The notes beneath the pieces were generated by a model. That model worked only from the letters and a program-made list of their open reading frames with translations. It was not told the origin of the DNA and made no database searches. From Chryseobacterium sp. (GTDB lineage: Bacteria > Bacteroidota > Bacteroidia > Flavobacteriales > Weeksellaceae), in the NCBI RefSeq assembly GCF_019236175.1, contig NZ_JAFAJM010000009.1, forward strand, positions 186,001-250,000: a DNA stretch of 64,000 nucleotides, given 5' to 3'. The position numbers and the translations under genes are program-made. Positions within the stretch are counted from its first letter, which is position 1. Each line of letters starts with the position of its first letter. Shown piece after piece: positions 17,757 to 26,715 of the stretch.

Positions 17757-18158
17757 TTAATAGGATTCTGAAATTTTCACACGATATACATCTAAAGAGT
17801 TTCTTTTAATAGACTCTACAAAGAACCCTCCTTCTTCCGGAATTACTTCTTTAAGATCAAAACTTTTACAATCTTTCGGTAGTCCTGAAAATATGAGAGT
17901 AAACCAAAAGTCTTTCATAAAAGGAACCGGCGTCCAAGAAGGAGAAATTGAAATATTTTCAGCATGAATCAGCTTACTTCTATGCTCAGACTGGTTATCA
18001 AAAAGATAAGTAGAATGCCAGATTCTGATCAGATTTCCTAAAAACGGTGATGCCGGAAAACAACAGTGTACAATAACCTGCTTCTCCTCTTCAATTTTTG
18101 TCTGAAAAGACTCCAGGAGCTCCTTGGCAATAATTGGTTTTACAACTACTTCTTCCAC
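17757..18158 (-). CDS. Uncharacterised 133-aa protein upstream of aadS
   Basis: I do not recognise this protein. It is soluble, without a signal peptide or membrane segment, and carries adjacent cysteines (VHCCFPASPFLG) and an aromatic-rich middle (PVPFMKDFWFTLIFSGLP). It ends 8 nt before aadS starts, so the two are probably co-transcribed. No function can be assigned from sequence alone. Confidence 0.7.
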   Translation of the reverse strand: MEEVVVKPIIAKELLESFQTKIEEEKQVIVHCCFPASPFLGNLIRIWHSTYLFDNQSEHRSKLIHAENISISPSWTPVPFMKDFWFTLIFSGLPKDCKSFDLKEVIPEEGGFFVESIKRNSLDVYRVKISESY

Positions 18159-18167
18159 GCTTTTCTA

Positions 18168-18235
18168 TGAGTAATAAATGATGAGCAATGAATAATATGT
18201 GGTATAACAATATTATTCATTGCCCATTACTAATG
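18168..18235. repeat. REP-like palindromic intergenic repeat
   Basis: Arms 18184-18198 and 18210-18224 form a perfect 15-bp stem around an 11-nt loop, with a partial outer AGTAAT/ATTACT extension. The same words (TGAATAATGCATTGCCC, GGTAATGAGTAATC) recur near 13105-13133 and 56351-56397. This suggests a dispersed palindromic repeat; it could also end mqo or aadS-unit transcripts. Confidence 0.5.
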
Positions 18236-19741
18236 TTAGTATTCTAATTCTAATTTTTCTTTGGTATAATGTCTCAGTTCTTTGGTAAGTTCCGGATGTT
18301 CTGCCAGTTTTTTACCATAAGAAGGCACCATTTCAAGCAATTTGGCATTCCATTCTCCATTTATTTTTTCAGGAAAACATTTTTCAAGAACGTTCAACAT
18401 TGCATATACTGCCGTGGAAGCTCCCGGTGAGGCTCCCAATAAAGAAGCTATCGTTCCTTTTTTGTTCACGACCACTTCAGTTCCGAATTCCAGCTTACCT
18501 CCTTCTTTTTCATCTTTTTTGATGATCTGAACTCTCTGGCCGGCTACCTTCAGCTCCCAGTCTTCTTCTTTAGCATCCTTCACAAACTCTCTTAAATGCT
18601 GCATTCTCTGTGCCTTAGTCATAGCAACCTGCTGGATAAGATACTTGGTCAACGGAAGATTGTGCCACCATGCACCGAATAATGATTTTAAATTTTTAGT
18701 ATTCACACTTTCCGGTAAATCAAGGTAGCTTCCTTCTTTCAGGAATTTTGTTGAAAACCCTGCAAAAGGTCCGAAAAGGAGAGCTTTTTCCCCGTCAATA
18801 ATTCTAAGATCAAGGTGAGGAACAGACATTGGCGGTGCATCTACAGTAGCCTGTGTATATACTTTTGCCTGGTGTCTTTCTACCAGTTCCTGATTATGGC
18901 TCACAAGCCACTGTCCTGAAACCGGAAATCCTCCGTACCCTTCACTTTCTTTGATATCTGAGCTGTCCAGCAGCGGAAGTGCGTATCCTCCTGCTCCGAT
19001 AAATACAAAATCAGCAAGTACTTCCTGTTTATGATTATGGATCCTGTCCTTAATCTTCATTTCCCATTTCCCGTCTTCTCTCGGATTGATATCTTTTACT
19101 TCATGGTATAAGAAAACTTCAACATTAGAATCTTCAAGAAGGTGTCTTCCCATTTTTCTCGTTAAAGTTCCGAAATTAACATCTGTTCCCATGTCCATTT
19201 TAGTAGCAGCCATTACTTCGGATTTATTTCTTTTACTCATTACCAGAGGAAGCCATTCTCTCAGTTGTTCATGATCTGTAGAAAACTCCATGCCTGAAAA
19301 AAGAACAGACTCTGCCATTTTATCATGGCGTTTCTTAAGATATTCGGCATCTTTTTCACCAAATACCAGGCTCATATGCGGGCATGAGTTGATAAAATCT
19401 TTAGGTTCATGAATATATCCTTTGGTAACCAGATAAGCCCAAAACTGTTTTGAAATTTCAAACTGTTCAGCAATGCTTTCAGCTTTTGTAATATCAATAG
19501 TTCCGTCTGGTTTTTCAGGGGTATAATTTAGCTCACAAAAAGCGGAGTGTCCTGTTCCGGCATTGTTCCATGCTGCTGTACTTTCTTTGGCGAACCTTCC
19601 CAGTCTTTCAAAAATAGCGATTTCAAGATTCGGATCAAATTCATGAAGCAGCGTTGCCAGAGTGGCGCTCATGATTCCGCCGCCTATCAGTACAACGTCG
19701 TATTTAGGTTTCGGTGTTCTGCTTGTAAGCGATTGTGACAT
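18236..19741 (-). CDS. mqo: Malate:quinone oxidoreductase
   Basis: Mqo is a membrane-associated FAD enzyme that oxidises malate to oxaloacetate and reduces quinone, replacing or supplementing NAD malate dehydrogenase. At 501 aa it has the family length. The FAD motif (VVLIGGGIMSATLATLL) is near residues 16-32, with the family segments AAWNNAGTGHSAFCELNYTP, FIGAGGYALPLL and LGASPGASTAV. It appears monocistronic. Identification is firm. Confidence 0.96.
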   Translation of the reverse strand: MSQSLTSRTPKPKYDVVLIGGGIMSATLATLLHEFDPNLEIAIFERLGRFAKESTAAWNNAGTGHSAFCELNYTPEKPDGTIDITKAESIAEQFEISKQFWAYLVTKGYIHEPKDFINSCPHMSLVFGEKDAEYLKKRHDKMAESVLFSGMEFSTDHEQLREWLPLVMSKRNKSEVMAATKMDMGTDVNFGTLTRKMGRHLLEDSNVEVFLYHEVKDINPREDGKWEMKIKDRIHNHKQEVLADFVFIGAGGYALPLLDSSDIKESEGYGGFPVSGQWLVSHNQELVERHQAKVYTQATVDAPPMSVPHLDLRIIDGEKALLFGPFAGFSTKFLKEGSYLDLPESVNTKNLKSLFGAWWHNLPLTKYLIQQVAMTKAQRMQHLREFVKDAKEEDWELKVAGQRVQIIKKDEKEGGKLEFGTEVVVNKKGTIASLLGASPGASTAVYAMLNVLEKCFPEKINGEWNAKLLEMVPSYGKKLAEHPELTKELRHYTKEKLELEY

Positions 19742-20265
19742 AATTTTAAAATTTTACTTCAAATTTCGGGAAAAGTTTTAAAAAGAGAAACGCGTTTAAC
19801 GATTTTAACACGTTATTTTTTTGTAAAAAAGGACTTCGTCAGAATCCAACAAAAAGCCATCGAAAATTTCAATAAAGTTTCATTGAAATGATTAATAACT
19901 CCCTAAATCTGATTGAAAATTCAAACAAAATATACCACATTTTCATAATTTTTAATTCACTGAATAGTAAATAATTACAATAAAATACAGAGCTCCACAT
20001 TTTATAAAAATTTAAGTTCACTTAAGTTCGCTATATAAAACACTGCAAACATAAACATTTACACTATTGTCTTTTATCAACATAAAGTGACAAAACATTA
20101 CAAACCATTAAACAAAAATCACATTTGATTGACAAATAATCAATTTTATAGATAAAAATCGACAAAAAAACCATATAATTAGTTTATTTTTTACGTAACT
20201 TTCAATTAAACAAACACAACATTTAATGATTATTTAATTAAAATTATTCAACAAACATACTAAAG
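19742..20265. other. Gene-free AT-rich stretch upstream of the secreted paralogues
   Basis: About 520 bases hold the start regions of mqo and of the first secreted paralogue. I see no convincing ORF, RNA gene or strong hairpin. The stretch 20120-20245 is very AT-rich, but no clean TAnnTTTG box stands out. Confidence 0.5.
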
Positions 20266-21372
20266 ATGAAAATTATTAACTTCGTTAGTACACTTTTCGC
20301 AACAGTGGCATTGGCCCAAAGCGGAAGTGTAGGAATCAACACGTCCACACCGGACCCTAGTGCGATACTGCATATTGAGAATTTCAATGGAACTCCCGCC
20401 ACTGCTACCGCTTCTGTTTCAGGAGGAGCTGTGACAGGTGTAACCATCACCAATGGAGGAAATGGCTACACTACTGCCCCCACAGTTAATTTTTACGGAG
20501 GAGGATCCGTCATCAACGGTGGCTCAAAAGCCCGTGCTACAGCGACTTTAACCAATGGCGTTGTAACCGGCATCACCATCAATAATGGAGGAAGCGGCTA
20601 TACTTCCTCACCAGCTATCATTCTCTCCGGAGGTAATAAGGGTATTTTATTTCCCAATTTAAACCTTGCCAATCTCAGCAGTACAACCACTCCTGTTGCT
20701 TCTCCTGCAGATGGCCTTATCGGATATAACGGCGGAAGCAACACCAATAACAAAGCGTTGCATTTCTTCAGCACGACGGTCAATCAATGGCAAAGTACCA
20801 TTGATGCTGAGAATACACCTAAAGTAGCATATCTGGATTTTACAGGATCCTTATCTGCGCTGGATAATGCAGCTGCAGGTGTCAGCAATTTATTAATAGT
20901 AAACCCGCCTGCCATTTCCGGAGTATCCAATATCAACGGATTTAAAATTGTTCAAAACGCGGTTTCGGGTGGTTATTCATTAATATTACCGCAGGGAAAT
21001 TACCTGGTCGAAGTCAATCTCAATCTCAATTCCCCTCAGGAAAGTCCTCCCGGACAAGGAGGAACAGCTCCTCTTACAGGAAGTACTTATTATCTGATGG
21101 GATATTTTATAGACTTTGCCAACGATACGTATAATAATTCTACCAATGCATTTACAGCCGGAGCCAGTACGAGAAAAGAGGTTCCTATTGTTTCGAAAGT
21201 CAATACCAATCATTTGGCGACATGGTCTTACTATTATAGTGTACCGGCTAATGCCAATGCCAATATTATCGGTGGACTTCGATTACGATTGGGAAGAATG
21301 CAGAACAGTACATTTTACGATCTTGTAAATGTAATGCCTACCGGATCTTATATTAAAATATCTCAACTTTAA
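20266..21372 (+). CDS. Secreted surface protein with inserted tandem repeats
   Basis: This 368-aa protein has signal peptide MKIINFVSTLFATVALA. The mature part opens with VGINTSTPDPSAILHI and continues with KGILFPNLNLANLSSTTTP and PADGLIGYN, a module shared with the next two genes. Between these blocks sit two tandem repeats of about 36 residues (45-80 and 88-123), each with a GVTITNGGNGY-type turn. They are absent from the paralogues, so they look like a cassette insertion. The C-terminal half is probably a beta-rich lectin- or TNF-like fold. No T9SS sorting domain is evident. Function unknown. Confidence 0.75.
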   Translation: MKIINFVSTLFATVALAQSGSVGINTSTPDPSAILHIENFNGTPATATASVSGGAVTGVTITNGGNGYTTAPTVNFYGGGSVINGGSKARATATLTNGVVTGITINNGGSGYTSSPAIILSGGNKGILFPNLNLANLSSTTTPVASPADGLIGYNGGSNTNNKALHFFSTTVNQWQSTIDAENTPKVAYLDFTGSLSALDNAAAGVSNLLIVNPPAISGVSNINGFKIVQNAVSGGYSLILPQGNYLVEVNLNLNSPQESPPGQGGTAPLTGSTYYLMGYFIDFANDTYNNSTNAFTAGASTRKEVPIVSKVNTNHLATWSYYYSVPANANANIIGGLRLRLGRMQNSTFYDLVNVMPTGSYIKISQL

Positions 21373-21382
21373 AAACCAGCAC

Positions 21383-22204
21383 ATGAAAAAAAGTTATTTC
21401 ATACTATTATTTTTGATAGTACAAACAATATATGCCCAAGTTGGCATAGGTAAAACAACAATTACCAGCTCTGCGGTGCTGGATGTATCTCCGGCTACCA
21501 ATAAAGGAGTTCTTCTTCCAAGAGTGGATATTGTAGATATATTAAACAATACTTCCCCTGTTAATAATCCGGCTGCCGGTCTTGTGGTATACAATAAAGG
21601 AAACTCAATCAGCCCCGGACTTTATATCTGGAAAAATAACAGATGGACGCAGCTTGCCGACACTTACAATCTGGTAAGTTATATGATTCTTCAGAGAACA
21701 ACAGACTACACTATATTGGGAAATTTTGCCAATGGTACGTATAAAAATTTTACGGATGCCAACTTTAGTGTCATATCCAATGATATAGGTGCATCCTATA
21801 ATAGTGGCACCGGAGCTATTAGCCTGCCTGGAGACAGCGGATATCTGGTCAACTTATGCCTGAACATAAAGACAACGCTTGAAAGCTCTACCGCGGGAAT
21901 CGGAGGTACTCCTGTACATTTACACCAATATCTGGTAAGACTTATAGATCCTGTAAGCGGAACACAATATGGCAAAACCATCAGTATCAATGCACAATCC
22001 ATTGCCAGCAATAAGACCCATACTCTTAATCTAAGCTTTTCTTTTGTGACGACTTCCACTACTCCCATTTCTTTAGTCCCTTCTATTGCTCATGATGCAG
22101 GAGGCACTTATCAGCTGGGAGCCGGAGGTACAGCGCCTAATAACGGAGAGATCATCATCACCAATGCAAAAGTTGATATTCAAAGATCAGCACTTAACCA
22201 ATAA
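21383..22204 (+). CDS. Secreted surface protein, paralogue 2
   Basis: This 273-aa exported protein has signal MKKSYFILLFLIVQTIYA. It begins VGIGKTTITSSAVLDV, followed by NKGVLLPRVDIVD and PAAGLVVYN, the module shared with its neighbours, then a WKNNRWTQL strand. It starts 10 nt after the previous stop, so the three form an operon. The C-terminal domain is beta-rich and differs from its paralogues. Function unknown; surface display is an inference. Confidence 0.75.
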   Translation: MKKSYFILLFLIVQTIYAQVGIGKTTITSSAVLDVSPATNKGVLLPRVDIVDILNNTSPVNNPAAGLVVYNKGNSISPGLYIWKNNRWTQLADTYNLVSYMILQRTTDYTILGNFANGTYKNFTDANFSVISNDIGASYNSGTGAISLPGDSGYLVNLCLNIKTTLESSTAGIGGTPVHLHQYLVRLIDPVSGTQYGKTISINAQSIASNKTHTLNLSFSFVTTSTTPISLVPSIAHDAGGTYQLGAGGTAPNNGEIIITNAKVDIQRSALNQ

Positions 22205-22215
22205 TCAGTAATACA

Positions 22216-22992
22216 ATGAAAACATATATCTATATCATCTCAATGTCAATCTTATTTTTTGGCATACCGGTAAAGGCACAGGTTGGTATCAACACAAGCA
22301 CTCCCAACGCAAGTAGTGTACTGGATATCAATTCCTCAAACAAAGGTGCTCTTTTCCCGCAATATGATCTTATTGTACTCAACAGTACTTCGACACCGGT
22401 AGCCAATCCGGCAGACGGGCTTATTATTTATAACAAGGGAGGAGCTTCCCCATTTCCAAAAGGATATTATGTATGGATCAGAAATCAATGGCAACGTGCT
22501 ATCCTTTCAGGATCGGAACCACAAACCATGTCTCTGATCATCAATCCGGGGATTTTAATTCCTACCGGCAGCACCAATAATACGCTGACGAATTTCACTA
22601 TGGCCTCCAATAAAATTACCGGAGCTTCACTGGGAGCGGATACTTCTACCATAACATTACCGGCAGGAACTTATATCGTACGCTATTCGGTAGACTCCAG
22701 TAATGCCAACAATAATAACGGGACGGCTAATACTCAGTATCTTTCCCAGAATTTTACCTGTACCAGGTCGTATCTGATCAATGCTGCAACTTCAGGAAAT
22801 CTTTCGGAAACCAATCAGATGTGCCAGTTATCCAGTTCTTTTACCTTTTATCAGGGAACTTATTTTTTAAAATTAACCGCACCTACTGCTATTAAACAAA
22901 AATTTGAATTTGATACCGGAAACGGATTTACAGCCAGCAATCTTAATGTAAGATCTTCACTGGCTCTGGTGATCACCAAAATGAGCCAATAA
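22216..22992 (+). CDS. Secreted surface protein, paralogue 3
   Basis: This 258-aa exported protein has a signal ending GIPVKAQ and begins VGINTSTPNASSVLDI, then SNKGALFPQYDLIVLN and PADGLIIYN. It is the last of the three-gene operon, which a strong bidirectional terminator ends. Cys residues in the later half (NFTCTRSYL, NQMCQLSS) could form a disulfide. Function unknown. Confidence 0.75.
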   Translation: MKTYIYIISMSILFFGIPVKAQVGINTSTPNASSVLDINSSNKGALFPQYDLIVLNSTSTPVANPADGLIIYNKGGASPFPKGYYVWIRNQWQRAILSGSEPQTMSLIINPGILIPTGSTNNTLTNFTMASNKITGASLGADTSTITLPAGTYIVRYSVDSSNANNNNGTANTQYLSQNFTCTRSYLINAATSGNLSETNQMCQLSSSFTFYQGTYFLKLTAPTAIKQKFEFDTGNGFTASNLNVRSSLALVITKMSQ

Positions 22993-23030
22993 AAAAAGAG
23001 GCTGTATCAATAGTGATACAGCCTCTTTTT
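22991..23030. terminator. Bidirectional terminator between paralogue 3 and gpsA
   Basis: A nearly perfect GAGGCTGTATC/GATACAGCCTC stem has A-run and T-run flanks, serving both converging genes. Confidence 0.85.
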
Positions 23031-23053
23031 ATCAATCGTCAGCTCTGTTTTTA

Positions 23054-24094
23054 TTAATTCAGCTTCGCCGTCAGTTTCTTAAATTGTTTCTCGGCATTTT
23101 TACCCTCATAAAGAATAGCGTAAACGGTATCAATAATCGGTAATTTCAGATTTTTTTGTTTTGCAGTTTTATAAATGGAATCTGCAGCATAATAACCTTC
23201 TGCCACCATGTTCATCGACTGAATTGCAGATTTTACCGTATACCCTTTCCCGATCAGATTTCCTAAATTTCTGTTTCTTGAGAAAAGAGAATAAGCGGTT
23301 ACCAGAAGATCTCCTAAATAGGCACTTTCATTGACATCTCTCGGAGCTTCGTAAATGGCTTCAAGGAAAGTCTCCATTTCACGGATGGCATTGGACACAA
23401 AAACGGCAGTAAAGTTATCTCCATATCCTAATCCACTTGCTATTCCTGCTCCAATGGCAAAAATATTTTTAAGAATGGCACTGTATTCATTTCCTAAAAT
23501 ATCTTTACTGGTATGTACTTTAATAAAGTCTGAACTGAAAATTCCTTCCAGCTTTTCAGCGGTTTCATCTTCTACAGCAGCAATAGTAAGATAAGAAAGT
23601 CTTTCCATAGCAACTTCCTCTGCATGGCAAGGTCCGGCAATAACAGCCTGATTCCTGAAACCAATTTTAAATTCGTCACGAAGATAATGAGCTACCACAT
23701 CATTCACTTTCGGAATAATTCCTTTAATTGCAGAGATAAAGATTTTATCCGAGTAATCACAGGTCATTCTATCCAGCGTATCAGACAGGTATATAGAAGG
23801 TGTTGCTAATACAATTACATCACAGGCAGAAACCAGCTCATTGATATCTGTGGTCAGCTTTAAGGTTTTAAGATTAAAATGAGCTGCTGTAAGATAAGTC
23901 GGGTTATGTCCGCGAAGCTCTATTGCTCCTTTTACAAACTCACTTCTTACGCACCAGTGTACTACTTTACAATTTTCAACAAGCATTTTTACGATAGCAG
24001 TTGCAAAACTTCCGCTCCCCACTACCCCTACAGAAACCTCTTTTTTATTCTTTTTTGGATGAGAAGATTCTGAAATTGTTTTCTTTTTAGCCAT
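23054..24094 (-). CDS. gpsA: Glycerol-3-phosphate dehydrogenase [NAD(P)+]
   Basis: GpsA reduces dihydroxyacetone phosphate to sn-glycerol 3-phosphate for phospholipid synthesis. The 346-aa form from the ATG at 24094 is chosen because the 24 extra upstream codons do not fit the family. The N-terminus is Lys-rich, then VGVVGSGSFATA gives the cofactor loop. The catalytic lysine lies in SAILKNIFAIGAG, followed by GLGYGDN. Identification is secure. Confidence 0.95.
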   Translation of the reverse strand: MAKKKTISESSHPKKNKKEVSVGVVGSGSFATAIVKMLVENCKVVHWCVRSEFVKGAIELRGHNPTYLTAAHFNLKTLKLTTDINELVSACDVIVLATPSIYLSDTLDRMTCDYSDKIFISAIKGIIPKVNDVVAHYLRDEFKIGFRNQAVIAGPCHAEEVAMERLSYLTIAAVEDETAEKLEGIFSSDFIKVHTSKDILGNEYSAILKNIFAIGAGIASGLGYGDNFTAVFVSNAIREMETFLEAIYEAPRDVNESAYLGDLLVTAYSLFSRNRNLGNLIGKGYTVKSAIQSMNMVAEGYYAADSIYKTAKQKNLKLPIIDTVYAILYEGKNAEKQFKKLTAKLN

Positions 24095-24272
24095 AATTGG
24101 AATGTGAACTGCAAAGATATTAAAACATAGGCGTAACATCGGTCTTGAGACTATGATAAAAGCCATTTTTTGAAAAAATTAACACTTCAATACAATTAAA
24201 CAGTTAATTAAACGTTAAATACAGAAAAAACTGAATTTTAGTTAAAAATAATTCACAAAGATTATTTTTAAT

Positions 24273-24281
24273 TAAATTTGC
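24273..24281 (+). promoter_or_regulatory. -7 promoter box of the M23 peptidase gene
   Basis: TAAATTTGC matches TAnnTTTG and lies about 40 nt before the preferred ATG at 24320. It overlaps the longer ORF start at 24278, which supports the shorter protein. Confidence 0.6.
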
Positions 24282-24319
24282 AACTTCAAAACCGTTTTAA
24301 ACTTACTAAGAGAAGAAAT

Positions 24320-25354
24320 ATGAAAAAATTTCTAAACAGCAAGAAGAACGTAAACATTCTCCTCGGAGGACTTTTACTAGTAGTTTTTGCACAAGGAGTA
24401 TGTATTGCCAAGTTATTCTCTGAAAGAGATGACAAAACTTATGAAGTAAACCTTGTCAAAATAAACACTGAAAGAGACAGTGTAGATTATTTAAAAATGA
24501 AAACTGATCTTAATCTTGTAGATCAGACGGTTGCCCAACTTAATTCTTTCCTGAAATCCAAAGATATCCCGAATCAGAAGCTAATGGTTCTCAGCCAGGA
24601 TAGTATTTCCAATTCCATTTATCTTGCTAAACAGGCTAACCGATACAGCCAGTACCTGATGGATCTGCAGAAAAAGCTAATGCAGGTTCCACTGGGAATG
24701 CCTACAGACGGGTATATTTCTTCTAATTTTGGAATTAGAAAAAATCCGATTCCATTTAAAACTGTTTTTGCTTCTGTAAAGAACAACACGGCACCACAGG
24801 CAAAAGCACTTGCTGCTACTGCAGCTCCAAAGCCTGAAGTTAAAGCAGAACCTGTAGAAAAGATTATTGAAGTAACAGACAGCTATGGAATCAAAAGAGA
24901 AATTAAAGTAATGGTGACTCCTAAAGCAGCCCCGGCCGCTCCTGAACCGGCTCCGGCGTCCAATAAAGCTGTGGCAAATACTTCTGGCTCATCCAAAGCT
25001 GTACCTGCAGAAAAAAACAATCCGCCTGCTGAAGCGGATCAGATGCAGTTTCATAAAGGACTGGATATTGCTGTTGCTTATGGTTCCGATGTAAGGGCTG
25101 CCGCTGCTGGAACCGTTATTTTCTCCGGACAGAAAGGAGGGTACGGAAATTGCGTCATCGTTTCTCACGGTAACGGGCTGGCTACTCTTTACGGACATTT
25201 ATCACAGCTCATTTCAAAGACCAATGATAAGGTAAAAGTAGGTCAGGTAATTGCCAAATCAGGAAATACAGGCCGTTCAACAGGACCTCATCTTCATTAT
25301 GAAGTACACAAGAACAATACACCGGTGAATCCGAAATTGTTTATGAATCTATAG
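24320..25354 (+). CDS. M23-family (LytM-type) peptidoglycan peptidase
   Basis: This 344-aa protein has one N-terminal transmembrane helix (VNILLGGLLLVVFAQGVCIA), a short coiled segment, an Ala/Pro-rich linker and a C-terminal lysostaphin-type peptidase. Zinc-site motifs are HKGLDIAV and HLHYEVH, both intact, so it should be active or an envelope hydrolase activator. The start at 24320 follows an AGAAGAAAT stretch and fits the promoter box. A terminator follows. It probably acts in the periplasm on cell-wall cross-links. Confidence 0.9.
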   Translation: MKKFLNSKKNVNILLGGLLLVVFAQGVCIAKLFSERDDKTYEVNLVKINTERDSVDYLKMKTDLNLVDQTVAQLNSFLKSKDIPNQKLMVLSQDSISNSIYLAKQANRYSQYLMDLQKKLMQVPLGMPTDGYISSNFGIRKNPIPFKTVFASVKNNTAPQAKALAATAAPKPEVKAEPVEKIIEVTDSYGIKREIKVMVTPKAAPAAPEPAPASNKAVANTSGSSKAVPAEKNNPPAEADQMQFHKGLDIAVAYGSDVRAAAAGTVIFSGQKGGYGNCVIVSHGNGLATLYGHLSQLISKTNDKVKVGQVIAKSGNTGRSTGPHLHYEVHKNNTPVNPKLFMNL

Positions 25355-25359
25355 AACAG

Positions 25360-25390
25360 AAAGCTGCCTCATTTTGAGCCAGCTTTTTTT
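25360..25390 (+). terminator. Terminator after the M23 peptidase gene
   Basis: AAAGCTG/CAGCTTT arms are followed by a T-run on the plus strand. Confidence 0.75.
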
Positions 25391-25445
25391 GAAGGTAAAA
25401 GAATCAGCAAGCTGATCCGGTGAAGCGGATGAATCATCAAACTAC

Positions 25446-25475
25446 AAAAACGACTGTCCTTTGACAGTCGTTTTT
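25446..25475. terminator. Terminator hairpin after the MBL-fold gene
   Basis: Perfect AAAAACGACTGTC/GACAGTCGTTTTT arms form a stem with A and T runs built in. It is usable in both directions and lies about 50 nt after the minus-strand MBL gene. Confidence 0.75.
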
Positions 25476-25524
25476 ATTATAACCGGATGAAGTTTCCGAT
25501 ATTCCCTGTGAAATTTTTAATGAT

Positions 25525-26700
25525 TTATTTTAAAATCTTAAGACTTCCTTTGGGGTGGGTAAATATTCCATCCGGACCCGCGATATTTGAATATACCATA
25601 TTTTTATTGTAATCCTGAATATGAGTAACATTGAACCCCAGATGAGGCTCATGCCAGTACACCATAAAAATATTTTTCGCTACTTCCACGGCTGTATACT
25701 CTACAGTATCGGTACTGTTTTTTGAGCTTCCGGCTGTTCCTGTGAAGGTCATTGTTTTATTGTCTTTAAAATCAAGGATGAATTTCACTGTTCCGAAATC
25801 TACTTCAACCTTTCTGCCTATGGCCGGATAAGGAGACTTTAAATCCCAGTTCATTTCACCACGAAATACTTTCACACCCATTTCAAGCTCATTTTTTCCT
25901 GGAAGGTCAGGGTATTTCTTCACCATAAAATCCACAATAGCAGGAGTTGTTGTATTTTCCGTTACTGCTTTTTTATAATTTTCCAGATATTCTCTGATAA
26001 AATCGAGAGATTGCGGAGACAAAGACTGCTTTGAAAAATGTGAAGGAACTACCTGTTCAGGTTGTAACGCTTTCATGGCATTAATTTGCCCGATCCACTG
26101 GTCAATTGCTTTTACGTTTTGAGTATCTGCCATCCAAAGATGAGAACCTGTAGACACAGAAATTCCGCCTGCAATTGTTTTTAGGGATGGAATCCAAAGA
26201 AAGCTGTGAGCAGGATCTTCAGAATTTTGCTTTATTTCTATTTTATTTCCTTCAAGATCAGGAATCGCAGTTACAGCCTGAGGAACAATAATTTCTGAAG
26301 GAGCATCTGTTTTCAGCTGAGGTTTCCATACGGCCATTTTATCATCCATGGAAGCTGAAATCAGATAAGCGGTCTGGGCAGTTGAAATAATTTTCACAGT
26401 AGGGAATGCTCTTTTGATGACATCCAGTCCAAAATAAAAATCGGGATCACTGTGAGAGATAAAAACGGTTTTCAGGTTTTTACCGGTTGCTTTTATTTCT
26501 TTAACCAGTTGTTCTGCGTATTGTTTCTGAAACTGTGCATCAATAAGCATAGCATCTTTATCTCCGTAAATAAGGGTTGAAGTCACTGCAAAGATAGCTT
26601 TTGACCCCGGGTTATATACTTTCACTTTCAGGTTACCTGCGAAGAGTATTCCCATAAAGCCAAGCAGGGCAGCCAGTGATAATAATTTCTTTTTTAGCAT
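25525..26700 (-). CDS. Exported MBL-fold protein with MoaF-like C-terminus
   Basis: This 391-aa protein has signal peptide MLKKKLLSLAALLGFMGILFA, a metallo-beta-lactamase domain at about 30-260 and a MoaF-like lipocalin-type domain at about 300-380 (VEYTAVEVAKNIFMVYWHEP). The canonical HxHxDH motif reads H83-S-D85-P-D87-F88, so two usual His ligands are changed. Catalysis may differ from standard hydrolases. It is the last gene of a unit starting with the Rrf2 regulator and the NAD(P)-binding oxidoreductase. Confidence 0.8.
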   Translation of the reverse strand: MLKKKLLSLAALLGFMGILFAGNLKVKVYNPGSKAIFAVTSTLIYGDKDAMLIDAQFQKQYAEQLVKEIKATGKNLKTVFISHSDPDFYFGLDVIKRAFPTVKIISTAQTAYLISASMDDKMAVWKPQLKTDAPSEIIVPQAVTAIPDLEGNKIEIKQNSEDPAHSFLWIPSLKTIAGGISVSTGSHLWMADTQNVKAIDQWIGQINAMKALQPEQVVPSHFSKQSLSPQSLDFIREYLENYKKAVTENTTTPAIVDFMVKKYPDLPGKNELEMGVKVFRGEMNWDLKSPYPAIGRKVEVDFGTVKFILDFKDNKTMTFTGTAGSSKNSTDTVEYTAVEVAKNIFMVYWHEPHLGFNVTHIQDYNKNMVYSNIAGPDGIFTHPKGSLKILK

Positions 26701-26715
26701 TTTGTTCTTTTTTAA

